Shown: positions 14,838 to 24,080 of the stretch, piece by piece
How positions within the stretch are numbered: position 1 is the first letter of the stretch
Layout: each line of letters starts with the position of its first letter
Source of the DNA: Ardenticatenaceae bacterium
GTDB taxonomy: Bacteria > Chloroflexota > Anaerolineae > Promineifilales > Promineifilaceae
Length of the DNA: 42,646 nucleotides
Direction of reading: 5' to 3'
Assembly: GCA_030065875.1 (NCBI GenBank)
Contig: JASJCR010000067.1
Coordinates: 1 to 42,646 of the forward strand
The notes under the pieces: model-generated
What the model was told of the DNA's origin: nothing
Database searches by the model: none
Seen by the model: only the letters and a program-made list of their open reading frames with translations
Program-made: the position numbers and the translations under genes

Positions 14838-15740
14838 ATGATCAGTTTATCTATACGACAGCGCCAGGTCATGTGGGCCTACATTTTTTTGTTTGTCCCC
14901 ATGCTGTTTTTTATTTTCATTCGCATTATGCCGACCCTGTCAGCGTTTAATATCAGTCTCCATGACTGGAATCCTTTAGCGGAAGAACAAACATTTGTCG
15001 GCCTGGCAAATTACCAACAGCTCTGGGAAGACCTGCAGGATTCAAATTCGGTTACGCGCAAGGCGTTTGTCAACACCTTTCAATATGTGATTGTCGGGAT
15101 GCCGCTGCAGCTGGTAATCGCTCTGGGGATTGCCCTGCTGCTCAATGAAATCAAACGATTTAGCACGTTTTTTCGGGCCGTTTATTTTTTGCCCTTTGTC
15201 ACCTCGACTGTCGCGATTTCCTGGGTCTGGCGCTGGCTTTACCAACCCCAATACGGATTCTTTAACGTCGTCCTGTCATTTTTTGGGCTTTCCCAACAGC
15301 CTTTTCTGAAACACCCCGATCAGGCGCTTTATTCAATTACGGCGGTCGTGGTGTGGCAGGGGTTGGGGTTTGCCATCATCATTTTCCTGGCCGGGTTAAA
15401 ACAAATTCCTCAAATTTATTATGAAGCGGCCATCATCGATGGGGCCACCCGTCTACAGAAGTTTCGCTATGTCACCATCCCGCTGCTCAATACAACCCTG
15501 GTTTATCTGGCGGTTTTGCAAACGATCAGTTTTTTGCGGATGTTTGACTACGTCATCAACATGACAACCCAGGGGGATGGCGGGCCATTAGGCAGCACCA
15601 CTACGGTTACCCTGCGGGTTTACCGAGAAGCTTTTTCCAGCTTTGACATGGGCTACGCGTCCGCGCTAACTGTAGCCCTCTTTGCGATCATTTTGGTCAT
15701 TACCATCATCCAGCTGCGACTTTTTTCAACCATTGATTAA
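14838..15740 (+). CDS. ABC transporter permease, MalF/UgpA type
   Basis: Inner-membrane subunit of a carbohydrate-type (CUT1) importer, 300 residues with six predicted helices; the first is AYIFLFVPMLFFIFI. The cytoplasmic EAA loop that contacts the ATPase is EAAIIDGATRLQKFRYVTIP, about residues 197-216. It starts at ATG 14838, after AAGGA. The next permease begins 20 bases after its stop codon. No ATP-binding subunit lies in this operon, so the pair presumably uses a shared ATPase (MsiK/MalK-like) encoded elsewhere, which is usual for CUT1 importers in Gram-positive and Chloroflexota genomes. Confidence 0.93.
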   Translation: MISLSIRQRQVMWAYIFLFVPMLFFIFIRIMPTLSAFNISLHDWNPLAEEQTFVGLANYQQLWEDLQDSNSVTRKAFVNTFQYVIVGMPLQLVIALGIALLLNEIKRFSTFFRAVYFLPFVTSTVAISWVWRWLYQPQYGFFNVVLSFFGLSQQPFLKHPDQALYSITAVVVWQGLGFAIIIFLAGLKQIPQIYYEAAIIDGATRLQKFRYVTIPLLNTTLVYLAVLQTISFLRMFDYVINMTTQGDGGPLGSTTTVTLRVYREAFSSFDMGYASALTVALFAIILVITIIQLRLFSTID

Positions 15741-15760
15741 AGTCCCAAAGGAATCACGTT

Positions 15761-16663
15761 ATGAATGCTCTCATTCAAGAGGAAGAGGTTGCCCAGGTTG
15801 CCGTTCAATCCGATCAGAGAAGCCCGAGTCAGAAACGGCAAAATCAGCTGATCAAAATCATATCGTACATTTTGCTCATCCTGGGGGGAATCACCATGGT
15901 CGTGCCCTTTGTCTGGATGATTTCCACCTCAATGAAAACGGCCGCGGAAATTTACCAGTCAAATTTTTTCCCGATTATGCCTACGCTGGAAAATTATCAG
16001 CACGTCATCTTCAATACCGCATTCCCACGCTGGTATTTAAACTCATTTATTGTGGCGGTTATTAGCACCGTCAGCGTTGTTTTTTTTGATACGCTAATCG
16101 GTTTTGTGTTTGCCAAATATGATTTTCCCCTAAAAAATATTTTCTTTTTGCTGATTTTAAGCACGTTGATGATTCCCACAGAGATGCTGCTTATCCCCTG
16201 GTTTATTATGTCGGTTGATCCGATCATCGGCCCGAGTTGGGTCGATACCTATTGGGGCATTGCCTTTCCAGGGGTTATCACGGCCGCGGGGGCCTTTTTA
16301 ATGCGGCAATTTATGAACGGAGTGCCAGATGAGCTGCTCGACGCCGGCCGGATTGACGGGGTGAGCGAATTTGGCCTGTTTTGGCGAATTGCCGTGCCGC
16401 TGACCTTTCCGGCGATGGCGGCTCTGGCCATTTTTAACTTTCTGGGGAATTGGAACGCGTATATTTGGCCGCTCATCGTCACCTCTGATCGAGCGATGAT
16501 GACCCTACCGGTCGGACTCTCTTTTTTCTCCAGCGAAAACGGGGCGGATTGGCACCTGATTATGACCGGGGCAACCCTTTCAGTGCTGCCGTTGATGATT
16601 GTTTTTGTGCTGTTCCAGCGACAAATTATTAAGGGGATCGCCCTGACCGGAGTAAAAGGATAA
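15761..16663 (+). CDS. ABC transporter permease, MalG/UgpE type
   Basis: Second CUT1 permease subunit, 300 residues. A 35-residue polar N-terminus precedes the first helix (IISYILLILGGITMVVPFVW). The EAA-like loop is ELLDAGRIDGVSEFGLFWRI, followed by AVPLTFPAMAALAIFNF. It partners with the preceding MalF-type protein and the lipoprotein to form the importer. Its stop codon overlaps the start of the lyase gene by one base (TAATG), showing translational coupling and tying the lyase to the transported substrate. Confidence 0.93.
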   Translation: MNALIQEEEVAQVAVQSDQRSPSQKRQNQLIKIISYILLILGGITMVVPFVWMISTSMKTAAEIYQSNFFPIMPTLENYQHVIFNTAFPRWYLNSFIVAVISTVSVVFFDTLIGFVFAKYDFPLKNIFFLLILSTLMIPTEMLLIPWFIMSVDPIIGPSWVDTYWGIAFPGVITAAGAFLMRQFMNGVPDELLDAGRIDGVSEFGLFWRIAVPLTFPAMAALAIFNFLGNWNAYIWPLIVTSDRAMMTLPVGLSFFSSENGADWHLIMTGATLSVLPLMIVFVLFQRQIIKGIALTGVKG

Positions 16664-18153
16664 TGGGGTCAGCAAACAGCGCGTTTCCACACCCGGCTTA
16701 TGCCGCTTACGTCTTAAAACCGGCATATAACGAAGCGTCCAGACACCTCTTTCATCCGATGATGGCGGCCAATCGAGCCCACGTAGTGATGCTGGCCGAG
16801 CAGGAAATTATTTCCCGGGCCAACGCAAAAGCCCTTCTTCTGGCTATTTCCGAGGTCGATCAGAGCGGCGTTGAGGCCCTTCCTTATCAATCTGGCATTG
16901 AAGATTTGTTTTTTCACGTGGAGAAGCGGCTAATTGAAATTTGCGGTCCGGAATACGGCGGTAATCTTCAGCTCACCCGCAGCCGGAATGATTTGGGGCA
17001 CGCCCTCGCCCGGCTGGCTTTGCGGCCGGAAATGTTAACCCTGATCCAAACCAACCTCGATCTGCGCCAGACGATTTTGGCGTTGGCCCGTCATCACCTC
17101 GATACGGTGATGCCCGGATATACCCATACCCAGCCGGCCCAACCCACGACGTTCGCCCATTATCTGGCCGGGGTGTTGAGCTTTCTGGAACGAGATACAA
17201 AGCGGCTGGTGCAGGCTTATCAAACACTCAATCAAAGCCCCTTAGGCGCAGCAGCCTTTACCGGAACCGGGTTTGCAATCGATCGTCACCTGAGTGCAAA
17301 ATTGCTGGGTTTTGATGGGGTGATGAGCAGCAGTCAAGACAGCATCGGCGCTTCAGACCATTTAACAGATATCGCCGCCGCTTTAACCAGCCTGGCGGTC
17401 AACCTGTCACGCATGACCCACGATTTGTTGTTTAAAGCCACCCGCGAAAGTGGGGCGATTCGCATTGACGACAGCTTTATTCAAATCAGCTCGATTATGC
17501 CCCAAAAACGCAATCCGGTTGTTCTCGAACACCTTCGGGCGCGGTTAAGTCGCCTGCTGGGAATGGCCCAAACAATCGTGACCCAATGTCACAACATCCC
17601 CTATGGCGATACGCAAGATATTGAAGACGAGATCGAACCGACAATGTTTGGAGCGATTGCAACGGCTAACGATATCCTCGATTTATACGAAAAGGTCTTT
17701 GCCACGCTGCAGGTCAATGCCGCCCATTTACTGTCAGAAGCGGCGGCCGGGTTCACGACCGTAACCGAATTGGCCGACACCCTGGTGCGCGAAGCCAACC
17801 TGCCGTTCCGCTCGGCCCATCACATCGTTTCTCAACTGGTGCAGCGCCTGCACGGAGAAGGGCTGGACGCCGACGCCATTTCCCCACAGCTGCTGGCTGA
17901 AATTTCGGGAGACGTTTTGGGACAACCACTGCAAATCAACCCCAAAACTCTGAAAACCGCTTTAGATCCCATTGAATTTGTCAACGCCAGAAATTCCTTG
18001 GGAGGCGCGGCCGGTTCAGCGACATCGACGTTGTTAACTACCCAAGCTCGACAAGTTGAAGCCGATATCGAATGGTTGCAAAGTACAAAGGGGTACATCG
18101 CCACCGCTGCTAGCCATCTCGAGGAAAAGGTGAACGGGCTTACAGGTGAATAA
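16663..18153 (+). CDS. Argininosuccinate-lyase-family enzyme, probably catabolic
   Basis: Member of the fumarase/aspartase/argininosuccinate lyase superfamily (496 residues). Visible motifs: RSRND (106-110), GYTHTQPAQPTTFAH with His155 as the likely acid, and the mobile signature loop SSIMPQKRNP (276-285) with the catalytic Ser at about 277. These enzymes break C-N bonds to release fumarate. The start overlaps the permease stop (TAATG). I do not think it is biosynthetic ArgH: no arginine genes are near, the N-terminus differs (it begins PHPAYAAYVLKPAYNEASRH), and it is locked into a ROK/ABC/amidohydrolase operon. A better guess is a lyase for an imported N-substituted aspartate or opine-like compound, in the way EDDS lyase belongs to this family. 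The exact substrate is unknown. Confidence 0.85.
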   Translation: MGSANSAFPHPAYAAYVLKPAYNEASRHLFHPMMAANRAHVVMLAEQEIISRANAKALLLAISEVDQSGVEALPYQSGIEDLFFHVEKRLIEICGPEYGGNLQLTRSRNDLGHALARLALRPEMLTLIQTNLDLRQTILALARHHLDTVMPGYTHTQPAQPTTFAHYLAGVLSFLERDTKRLVQAYQTLNQSPLGAAAFTGTGFAIDRHLSAKLLGFDGVMSSSQDSIGASDHLTDIAAALTSLAVNLSRMTHDLLFKATRESGAIRIDDSFIQISSIMPQKRNPVVLEHLRARLSRLLGMAQTIVTQCHNIPYGDTQDIEDEIEPTMFGAIATANDILDLYEKVFATLQVNAAHLLSEAAAGFTTVTELADTLVREANLPFRSAHHIVSQLVQRLHGEGLDADAISPQLLAEISGDVLGQPLQINPKTLKTALDPIEFVNARNSLGGAAGSATSTLLTTQARQVEADIEWLQSTKGYIATAASHLEEKVNGLTGE

Positions 18154-19372
18154 AACCGTTGTCCTGGTCGTTGTTGGTATCGGAACGGCCCTGTCGCTCA
18201 TCGGAGATTCTTCTCTTTATACCGTGCTGCCTACCCATACCGCTGATGCAGCCATATCTCTCTCCGCAGTTGGCGTGATGCTCTCTGCCAATCGATGGGT
18301 GAGGCTGGCATCAAACGGGCCCGCGGGCTGGTTGAGTGATCGTCTACCGCGGCGTATGCTGTTTATACCGGCCCTCTTTTTGGGGGCGTTGTCGACGGCG
18401 ATTTATGGGTTCACCACGGGATATTGGCCGCTTCTGATCGGCCGGCTGCTGTGGGGCATTTCGTGGTCTGGGGTTTGGGTTTCCGGGAACACCATCGTCC
18501 TCGATGTGGCCACCGATCAAAATCGGGGGCGGATGATCGGATTTTACAATGTCGCCTTTTTTAGCGGAGCCAGTTTGGGATCGCTGCTAGGGGGTTGGTT
18601 AACCGATCTTCTGGGTTATGCCATAGCTATGCGTATCGCAGCCCTTTTGACGCTTATCGGAGCGGTAATCGTCTTATTATTTCTGCCGGAGACCAAACGA
18701 TATCGTCAGAAAGAGAATTCGAATGTACCCGAGAGCAGCCCATCAGGCAAAGACGTTTCAACGACAGAAATGGGATCTGTTTTTGCCTTAATCGGGGTTA
18801 ACCGACTGCTGATTGCCGGGACATTGATCCCCACATTTGGGTTATTTTTACAGCAAACATTGGGCGAACAGGTTGATGTGCTGGGGTGGAAAATGGGAGT
18901 AACAACATTAACCGGCCTGGGATTAAGCGTCAGTTCGATTTTGGGGATCATTTTTCTGCCAGTAATTGGCGGGTTATCCGATCGGATGGGAAATCGATGG
19001 CGGGTGGCCTCATTCGGTTTGATGCCGGGCACGGCCGGATTTTTGCTCCTTGGCCTGGCGTGGCCGTGGGCTATCGTTTTAGGTTTGCCGCTGACTTCCG
19101 CCACGAGCAGCAGCAATCAGGGAATGTCCACGGCGCTGGTAGGCGATCTGGCAGGTAATCGCAGCGGCCGTTATCTGGGATTTCTATTCACCGCCGGGGA
19201 TTTGGCCAGTGCGGCCGGCCCGCTGCTTGTTTTTTGGCTGGTCGGCTTTGTTGATTTGTATGCGATCTATTTTGCGGCCGCGGCCCTGTTTGGGTTGATG
19301 TGTCTTGTCGCGGGGTGGTGGTCCGTTGGAGATTCCGGGATTCTTGGAGAATCCCGGAATCTAGAACTATAG
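18146..19372 (+). CDS. Major facilitator superfamily transporter
   Basis: Twelve-helix MFS protein of 408 residues. The GTG start at 18146 overlaps the end of the lyase gene by eight bases, so it is the last gene of the operon. The loop between helices 2 and 3 reads GWLSDRLPRR, matching the MFS G-x-L-a-D-R-x-G-R/K motif, and the equivalent loop in the second half is GGLSDRMGNR. The central cytoplasmic loop (RYRQKENSNVPESSPSGKD) is polar. The type suggests a drug or metabolite exporter, or an alternative uptake path for the operon substrate. The last 14 residues (GDSGILGESRNLEL) are encoded by a palindromic repeat, so the native C-terminus was probably changed by its insertion. It converges with the next gene, overlapping it by six bases. 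Confidence 0.9.
   Translation: MNKTVVLVVVGIGTALSLIGDSSLYTVLPTHTADAAISLSAVGVMLSANRWVRLASNGPAGWLSDRLPRRMLFIPALFLGALSTAIYGFTTGYWPLLIGRLLWGISWSGVWVSGNTIVLDVATDQNRGRMIGFYNVAFFSGASLGSLLGGWLTDLLGYAIAMRIAALLTLIGAVIVLLFLPETKRYRQKENSNVPESSPSGKDVSTTEMGSVFALIGVNRLLIAGTLIPTFGLFLQQTLGEQVDVLGWKMGVTTLTGLGLSVSSILGIIFLPVIGGLSDRMGNRWRVASFGLMPGTAGFLLLGLAWPWAIVLGLPLTSATSSSNQGMSTALVGDLAGNRSGRYLGFLFTAGDLASAAGPLLVFWLVGFVDLYAIYFAAAALFGLMCLVAGWWSVGDSGILGESRNLEL
19330..19362. terminator. Palindrome at the convergent gene junction, possible two-way terminator
   Basis: Fifteen-base arms (AGATTCCGGGATTCT and its complement) around loop TGG, inside the last codons of the MFS gene and just beyond the end of the minus-strand gene. 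The core is shared with 10876-10902. T runs are lacking, so terminator strength is uncertain. Confidence 0.5.
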
Positions 19373-22300
19373 GATACGCCCAGGCGTCCACGGCCCATCA
19401 GCCGCCGCCAAATCGGCCTCCAGGCGCGCCAAATCTTCCTCAATCAATGCTTTAAGCTCGGTCCGAATCGTTGAAAACTCCGCTTGAGCCCGAGTCAGCG
19501 ATTGACGATGGGTCAACGTTGGCTCCTGACGTGTGCTCCAGTATCCCCAAACGATCCGGCCGAGGAGGCCCATAACCGATGGGGTACTGGGTTCGTCAAG
19601 CTTTTCTCGCACTTCATCATTCGCCAAACGGCGTTTCAAATCATGACAGCGGGCGGAAATCTCCTGGGCACGATGCAGCAGGGCGAGATCGGCCGCCGGT
19701 GCCGCAAGTAAGCCGGCGTTGATGTGGTTGAGCCGAATCTGCGCTCGCTCAATTTCGGCTTTTGCTCCGTGCGCCTGACGCATCAAATCGGCCGATTGGT
19801 TTTGAAAGGCCACAACCGCCGAAAAATCGGTGTCCTGTGGTGCGGTAGAGACCGGTTTAACCTCAAACGACTGCGGCGCTCCAACCGCTTTAATCTCCCC
19901 ATCAGACACGATTTGCATTTCGGCCGAGTAGCGGCCCGGATTAACCAGTGGCCCCTGCGGCTTGGGCATCCAGGGAGACACAAAAGCCGGTTTTTCGAGA
20001 ACAATTGGGTTAGGGGGCGTTCCGCGCAGATCCCAGCTTACACGATGAAGACCGGCCTTTGTCGGACCTTCTAAAAGACGGACCGGCCGCCCTTCGCTAT
20101 CTCGTATGATGATAACGAGTTTGGGATCCGCAGCATCCGCTTCAGCGTTTAGGGTATCCCAACCGGGGAATGCCGCACTTTTGCCTTCTTCGCGAAGTGC
20201 TTTTTCAGCTTTATTCCGTTTCCCCTTGGGCGATAACAACTCATCTTTCAGATAATAAGAAATCATCGCCCCAAAATCGGGGTTTTCTGCTCGGAAGGCG
20301 GTCGATCCCAAAGTCGGGTGTCCGGCCGACTGCATCGGTGTATAAGGAATATACCACCAGGCATCGCGGACGGGAAACAAAGCTGCATCGTGATCAAGGG
20401 CACCGGAGGCGATATCCCGCAAAGGAGAATAATCATCGAGCACGTAAAAGCCACGGCCGAAGGTGGCCCCAACCAGATCGTTATCCCGCCGCTGAATTTT
20501 GATATCGCGGAAGGCAATTGTGGGGGTAGACAGCTTTACCCATTTCTGCCCTCGATCGGGCGAAAAATAGACCCCAAATTCCGCCCCGACAAAAAGTAAA
20601 TCGGAATTTTTATGGTCCTGCTGCAGCGCCCAGCCGATCGTCCCGGCCGGCATATCACCGCTAATTGACCGCCAGGAGCGGCCGCGGTCACTGCTTTCAA
20701 AAAAGTAGGGAGCAAAATCGCCAAATTTGTGCGCGTCGGCGATGGCGAACACCGTGTCAGGATCGTGCTGGCATGCTTCTACACCCTGAATAAACGACAG
20801 TTCGGGCACCCCAGGAAGGGCGGCCGCCTGACGCCAATTTTGCCCGCCGTCCTCAGAAACCTGAATTAACCCATCATCGGTGCCCGCATAAAGCACCCCT
20901 TCAGCCACAGGTGATTCAGAGAGGTTAACGATGTTGCCGTAATGGGACATGGCGCTGTTGGCGACAAGCTCGTCTACGCTCCAGACGCGCCCCATCAACT
21001 CCATTTCATACCGATTTTGGCCGCGCGACAAATCACCCGAGACGGGCGTCCACGATTGCCCGCGATCGTCGCTGCGCCACACTCGCTGTGAAGCGTAGTA
21101 AAGTCGATTGGAGTTATGTGGACTAATCAAAATTGGCGCATCCCAATTCCACCGTTCGGGCGGATCACCGGGAGCCGGTTGCGGTTGAATATCGATCCGC
21201 TCATTGCTGCGCCGATCATAGCGGAACAAATTTCCGATCTGAAATTCGAGATAGAAAATATTGGGATCAGTGGGGTCAAAGGCAACGTGGTACCCGTCCG
21301 CCCCGAGGGGAACAGACCAATCGGAGTTGCGGACGCCGTCTGTGTTCATCGTGCGCGACGGGCCAAACAGCGTTCCTAAATCCTGCGCGCCGCCAAGGAT
21401 GTTATAAAAAGGCTCAGAATTATCAACCGCCAGGCGATAAAATTGGGAGATCGGCATGTTGGGAAAATGTCGCCAGGTCAATCCCTCGTCAAATGTCTCG
21501 TACAATCCGCCATCCGCCCCAAGCAGTAAATGCCGGCCGTCATCAGGATCAATCCACAGCGCATGATTGTCGCTGTGCTTCTCTTTACCGGTTTCCATAT
21601 TGGCAAATGACTTTCCGCCGTCGCGGGTCACGTGACAAAAAACATCCATTTGGTAAACCAAATCGGGGTTGGTTGGTGAGGCTTCAATCACCTGGTAGTA
21701 GTGAGGACCGGTACCGCCGGAAATATATTCGTTGCGTTTTTCCCAGCTCTCTCCCTTATCTTTTGAACGATAAAATCCTTTTTCTTTCTCGTTTGCTTCG
21801 ATTGTGGCGTAAACGAGGTTCGGATTTGCGGCCGTCACCGACAATCCGATTTTTCCCATATCCCCTTTGGGCAACCCCTCGCTAATTTTGCGCCAGCTTT
21901 CCCCTTGATCGGTTGACTTATAAATGCCAGATTCCGGACCGCCAGCCAGGTGTGCCCAGATATGACGACGGCGCTGGTAGGCGGCCGCATAAACGGTATC
22001 CGGATTTGCCGGATCAAAATCGATGTCGGTCACGCCGGTATTTTCATCAATTTCCAGCACCTGGGTCCACGTTTCCCCTCCGTCTGTCGTTTTAAAGACG
22101 CCGCGCTCGCCTCCCGCCGACCACAGGGGGCCTTCAGCAGCCACCAAAACCGTGTTGCCGTCACGGGGGTCGATCAATATTTTGCCAATATGCTCCGATT
22201 TGGGAAGCCCCATTTGGCTCCACGTTTGCCCGGCATTAAGCGAGCGATAAACGCCATCTCCCCAACCAACATGCCGTCCGCTGACGTTTTCCCCTGTGCC

Positions 22301-22594
22301 CACCCACACAATATTAGGATTTGTTGGATCAACAGCCACACAGCCAATTGAATAAGAAGGTTGCTTTTCAAAAACGGCCGTCCAGCTGGTGCCGGCATTG
22401 GTCGTCTTCCACAAACCACCGGATCCCGCAGCGACGTACCAGTTGGTTTTATCGTGCGGATTAACGGCGATATCGATGATTCGTCCGCCCATGACGGCCG
22501 GGCCAATTCCACGCAGCTTTAACCCTTCAATTGCTCGAGCCAGGGCCTTCTCCTCTGGAGTTTGCTTCTTTTCCTCGTTTGTTTGGTCCTTCAT
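19367..22594 (-). CDS. BNR-repeat / sortilin (VPS10)-like beta-propeller protein
   Basis: Large propeller protein (1075 residues) of the widespread family annotated 'sortilin' or 'glycosyl hydrolase BNR'. Many Asp-box/BNR units are visible, such as STDQGESWRK, SKDKGESWEK, TTDGGETWTQ, SSDRGRSWRS and SPDRGQKWVK, spread over about residues 55-720. Each is followed by a blade segment of the type NPNLVYA or NPDTVYA. The C-terminal third (from about 760) has a RDSEGRPVRLLEGP-like beta-sandwich followed by helical segments. There is no signal peptide: the N-terminus is polar (MKDQTNEEKKQTPEEKALAR), so it is either cytoplasmic or exported by another route. The Asp boxes are structural, and sialidase catalytic residues are not apparent, so glycosidase function is not supported. 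The RidA gene is just upstream on the same strand, 26 bases away; they are probably cotranscribed. Confidence 0.85.
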   Translation of the reverse strand: MKDQTNEEKKQTPEEKALARAIEGLKLRGIGPAVMGGRIIDIAVNPHDKTNWYVAAGSGGLWKTTNAGTSWTAVFEKQPSYSIGCVAVDPTNPNIVWVGTGENVSGRHVGWGDGVYRSLNAGQTWSQMGLPKSEHIGKILIDPRDGNTVLVAAEGPLWSAGGERGVFKTTDGGETWTQVLEIDENTGVTDIDFDPANPDTVYAAAYQRRRHIWAHLAGGPESGIYKSTDQGESWRKISEGLPKGDMGKIGLSVTAANPNLVYATIEANEKEKGFYRSKDKGESWEKRNEYISGGTGPHYYQVIEASPTNPDLVYQMDVFCHVTRDGGKSFANMETGKEKHSDNHALWIDPDDGRHLLLGADGGLYETFDEGLTWRHFPNMPISQFYRLAVDNSEPFYNILGGAQDLGTLFGPSRTMNTDGVRNSDWSVPLGADGYHVAFDPTDPNIFYLEFQIGNLFRYDRRSNERIDIQPQPAPGDPPERWNWDAPILISPHNSNRLYYASQRVWRSDDRGQSWTPVSGDLSRGQNRYEMELMGRVWSVDELVANSAMSHYGNIVNLSESPVAEGVLYAGTDDGLIQVSEDGGQNWRQAAALPGVPELSFIQGVEACQHDPDTVFAIADAHKFGDFAPYFFESSDRGRSWRSISGDMPAGTIGWALQQDHKNSDLLFVGAEFGVYFSPDRGQKWVKLSTPTIAFRDIKIQRRDNDLVGATFGRGFYVLDDYSPLRDIASGALDHDAALFPVRDAWWYIPYTPMQSAGHPTLGSTAFRAENPDFGAMISYYLKDELLSPKGKRNKAEKALREEGKSAAFPGWDTLNAEADAADPKLVIIIRDSEGRPVRLLEGPTKAGLHRVSWDLRGTPPNPIVLEKPAFVSPWMPKPQGPLVNPGRYSAEMQIVSDGEIKAVGAPQSFEVKPVSTAPQDTDFSAVVAFQNQSADLMRQAHGAKAEIERAQIRLNHINAGLLAAPAADLALLHRAQEISARCHDLKRRLANDEVREKLDEPSTPSVMGLLGRIVWGYWSTRQEPTLTHRQSLTRAQAEFSTIRTELKALIEEDLARLEADLAAADGPWTPGRIL

Positions 22595-22620
22595 TGATGT
22601 CTCCAGCCTTAATTTGGTGG

Positions 22621-23076
22621 CTAATTTTCCACTTCCACAACCATTTCAATTTCAACGGCATAATTAAAGGGCACGGTCAAGCCGATTGCGCTGCGGGCAT
22701 GGTAACCAACCTCGCCAAAAACTTGGCGCAGCAGATCGCTGCAGCCATGAATAACGGCAGGCGTATTGTCAAACCCTGGGGCCACATTAACCATGCCAAA
22801 CACTTTGACAATGCGCGTAATCTTATCAAGGCTGCCGGTGATCGACTTAATCGCCTGGAGGCAGTTTAAGGTGCATAATTTGGCCGCTTCATACCCCTGC
22901 TCAACGGTTAAATCAGCGCCAATTTTCCCATAAATGACCGTTTCACCCCATTTGGGAACGCAGCCGGCCGTAAAAATCAAGTTTCCGGTTTGGGCTGCCA
23001 GCACAAACTTCCCGTTGTCAAGCTCAATCGGCTCAAGGGTATATCCTAATTCCGCTAATTTCGCCTCGTAAGACAT
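22621..23076 (-). CDS. RidA/YjgF-family protein
   Basis: Small trimeric RidA-fold protein (151 residues). RidA proteins hydrolyse reactive enamine/imine intermediates. The family's substrate Arg appears in HARSAIGL and the acidic residue in AVEIEMVVE near the C-terminus, so deaminase-type activity is possible. It is longer at the N-terminus (about 25 extra residues) than E. coli RidA and resembles the divergent subgroup found beside amino-acid catabolic genes. I start at ATG 23076, which has AGGAG six bases upstream; the GTG two codons earlier touches that site. It appears to be the first gene of a two-gene unit with the propeller gene. Confidence 0.88.
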   Translation of the reverse strand: MSYEAKLAELGYTLEPIELDNGKFVLAAQTGNLIFTAGCVPKWGETVIYGKIGADLTVEQGYEAAKLCTLNCLQAIKSITGSLDKITRIVKVFGMVNVAPGFDNTPAVIHGCSDLLRQVFGEVGYHARSAIGLTVPFNYAVEIEMVVEVEN

Positions 23077-23134
23077 TGCCACTCCTTTAATGTGAAGATG
23101 TAATTTGCCCGAAAAAAGCCACAGACATTAAAAC

Positions 23135-23167
23135 GCAAAATGCACAAATAAATATTTGTGCTTTTGC
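23135..23167 (-). terminator. Candidate terminator after the secretion-pair operon
   Basis: Inverted arms GCACAAATA (23142-23150) and TATTTGTGC (23153-23161) are extended by GCAAAA and TTTTGC, with a single-base bulge. On the minus strand the second arm is followed by T-rich sequence. It lies between the EspG-like gene and the RidA gene. Confidence 0.45.
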
Positions 23168-23254
23168 ATATTTTTTAGCTCAATCCGCTTTTAGATTCAA
23201 ATCTGTCATTGGGATCAGCGCAATGGGTCTGGGAGGTTTTAATCGGGTTGAATT

Positions 23255-24055
23255 TTATGTGATTATAGCGGATATTTGATCCTTGGCCTTGCCAACTGAA
23301 ATGGGCATCATGGAAATCTGCCGGCTCCCCGCCTGGCCGCCATTAGAAGTAAGCTCCCAACAGTAGCGGCCGCTGGCGGCAAAGTTAAAAATCCGGCTGT
23401 CTTCATCTTGTCCGTGGGTCACAGCCGTGACGGTGGAAAAGAGGATGCCGTTGCCCAAGGCCGCAGCCACGTCTCCGACAGCTTCAGGGGCAACCCCGGC
23501 CGCAGTTAAAATCGCTTCGGCTTCCTCAAACAACCCAGATTGAGCGTTTTCGTGCGCCTGGTTTAAATCAGAAGATGACATGGTCAGAGCCGGTCCCGCT
23601 GTCCGCTCATATACCGAATCAGACAATCCTGCAGCCGACAAAATCGCCTGCTGCCAGGAATCGCGATCCACCATGACCAGAAAGTGATGGGTACCATCAT
23701 CGACGATATCGAGCGTGGTATAAACATCCTGGGCGGTGTGAAATAAATAACTTTCAGCTTCTTCACGGCTGCGGCCGCTGGTAATCAGTACCGACTTCTG
23801 GGGGGCGATACTGACCCCCAATGAAGCGGTCACAAATTGACTCACCTGCCATTCTCCTGAGTCATCCTGCGATAACATTTGCCGGGCGATTAATCCCCGA
23901 CGAGCCACATCCAGCACCAGATTTCGTTCTCGATCAGAGAGTTCATCGATTTGGCTGGTATCCAAACCGGGATAGCTGTTGATTTTTAACTGATCCAGCA
24001 AGACCAAAATTTCTTCGGTGGTTAACTTAATTGAAACGGCCTGTAAACGGTCCAT
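23255..24055 (-). CDS. EspG-like protein partnered with a WXG gene
   Basis: A 266-residue soluble protein. I infer resemblance to EspG, the chaperone of type VII (ESX) secretion substrates: it begins with a helical segment (VSIKLTTEEILVLLDQLKI) like the EspG start, then a central alternating beta region (VLITSGRSREEAESYLFHTA, YTTLDIVDDGTHHFLVMVD) and a C-terminal sheet (FNFAASGRYCWELTS, RQISMMPISVGKAKDQI). Motif-level proof is not available by eye. GGAG stands nine bases before the ATG. It follows the WXG gene by 25 bases on the same strand, the arrangement expected for substrate and chaperone, or for toxin and immunity protein, which is the main alternative. No secretion ATPase or membrane subunit is in the window. 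Confidence 0.6.
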   Translation of the reverse strand: MDRLQAVSIKLTTEEILVLLDQLKINSYPGLDTSQIDELSDRERNLVLDVARRGLIARQMLSQDDSGEWQVSQFVTASLGVSIAPQKSVLITSGRSREEAESYLFHTAQDVYTTLDIVDDGTHHFLVMVDRDSWQQAILSAAGLSDSVYERTAGPALTMSSSDLNQAHENAQSGLFEEAEAILTAAGVAPEAVGDVAAALGNGILFSTVTAVTHGQDEDSRIFNFAASGRYCWELTSNGGQAGSRQISMMPISVGKAKDQISAIIT

Positions 24056-24080
24056 GATTTTTTCTCCATCTTAATTAAAA

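Noticed and set aside
16663..18153. Arginine-biosynthetic argininosuccinate lyase (argH)
   Set aside because: No arginine genes nearby; the gene is translationally coupled to an importer permease. The family fold is accepted, the biosynthetic role is not.
19367..22594. Sialidase or other glycosidase
   Set aside because: Asp-box repeats are structural; the sialidase Arg triad and nucleophile are not apparent.
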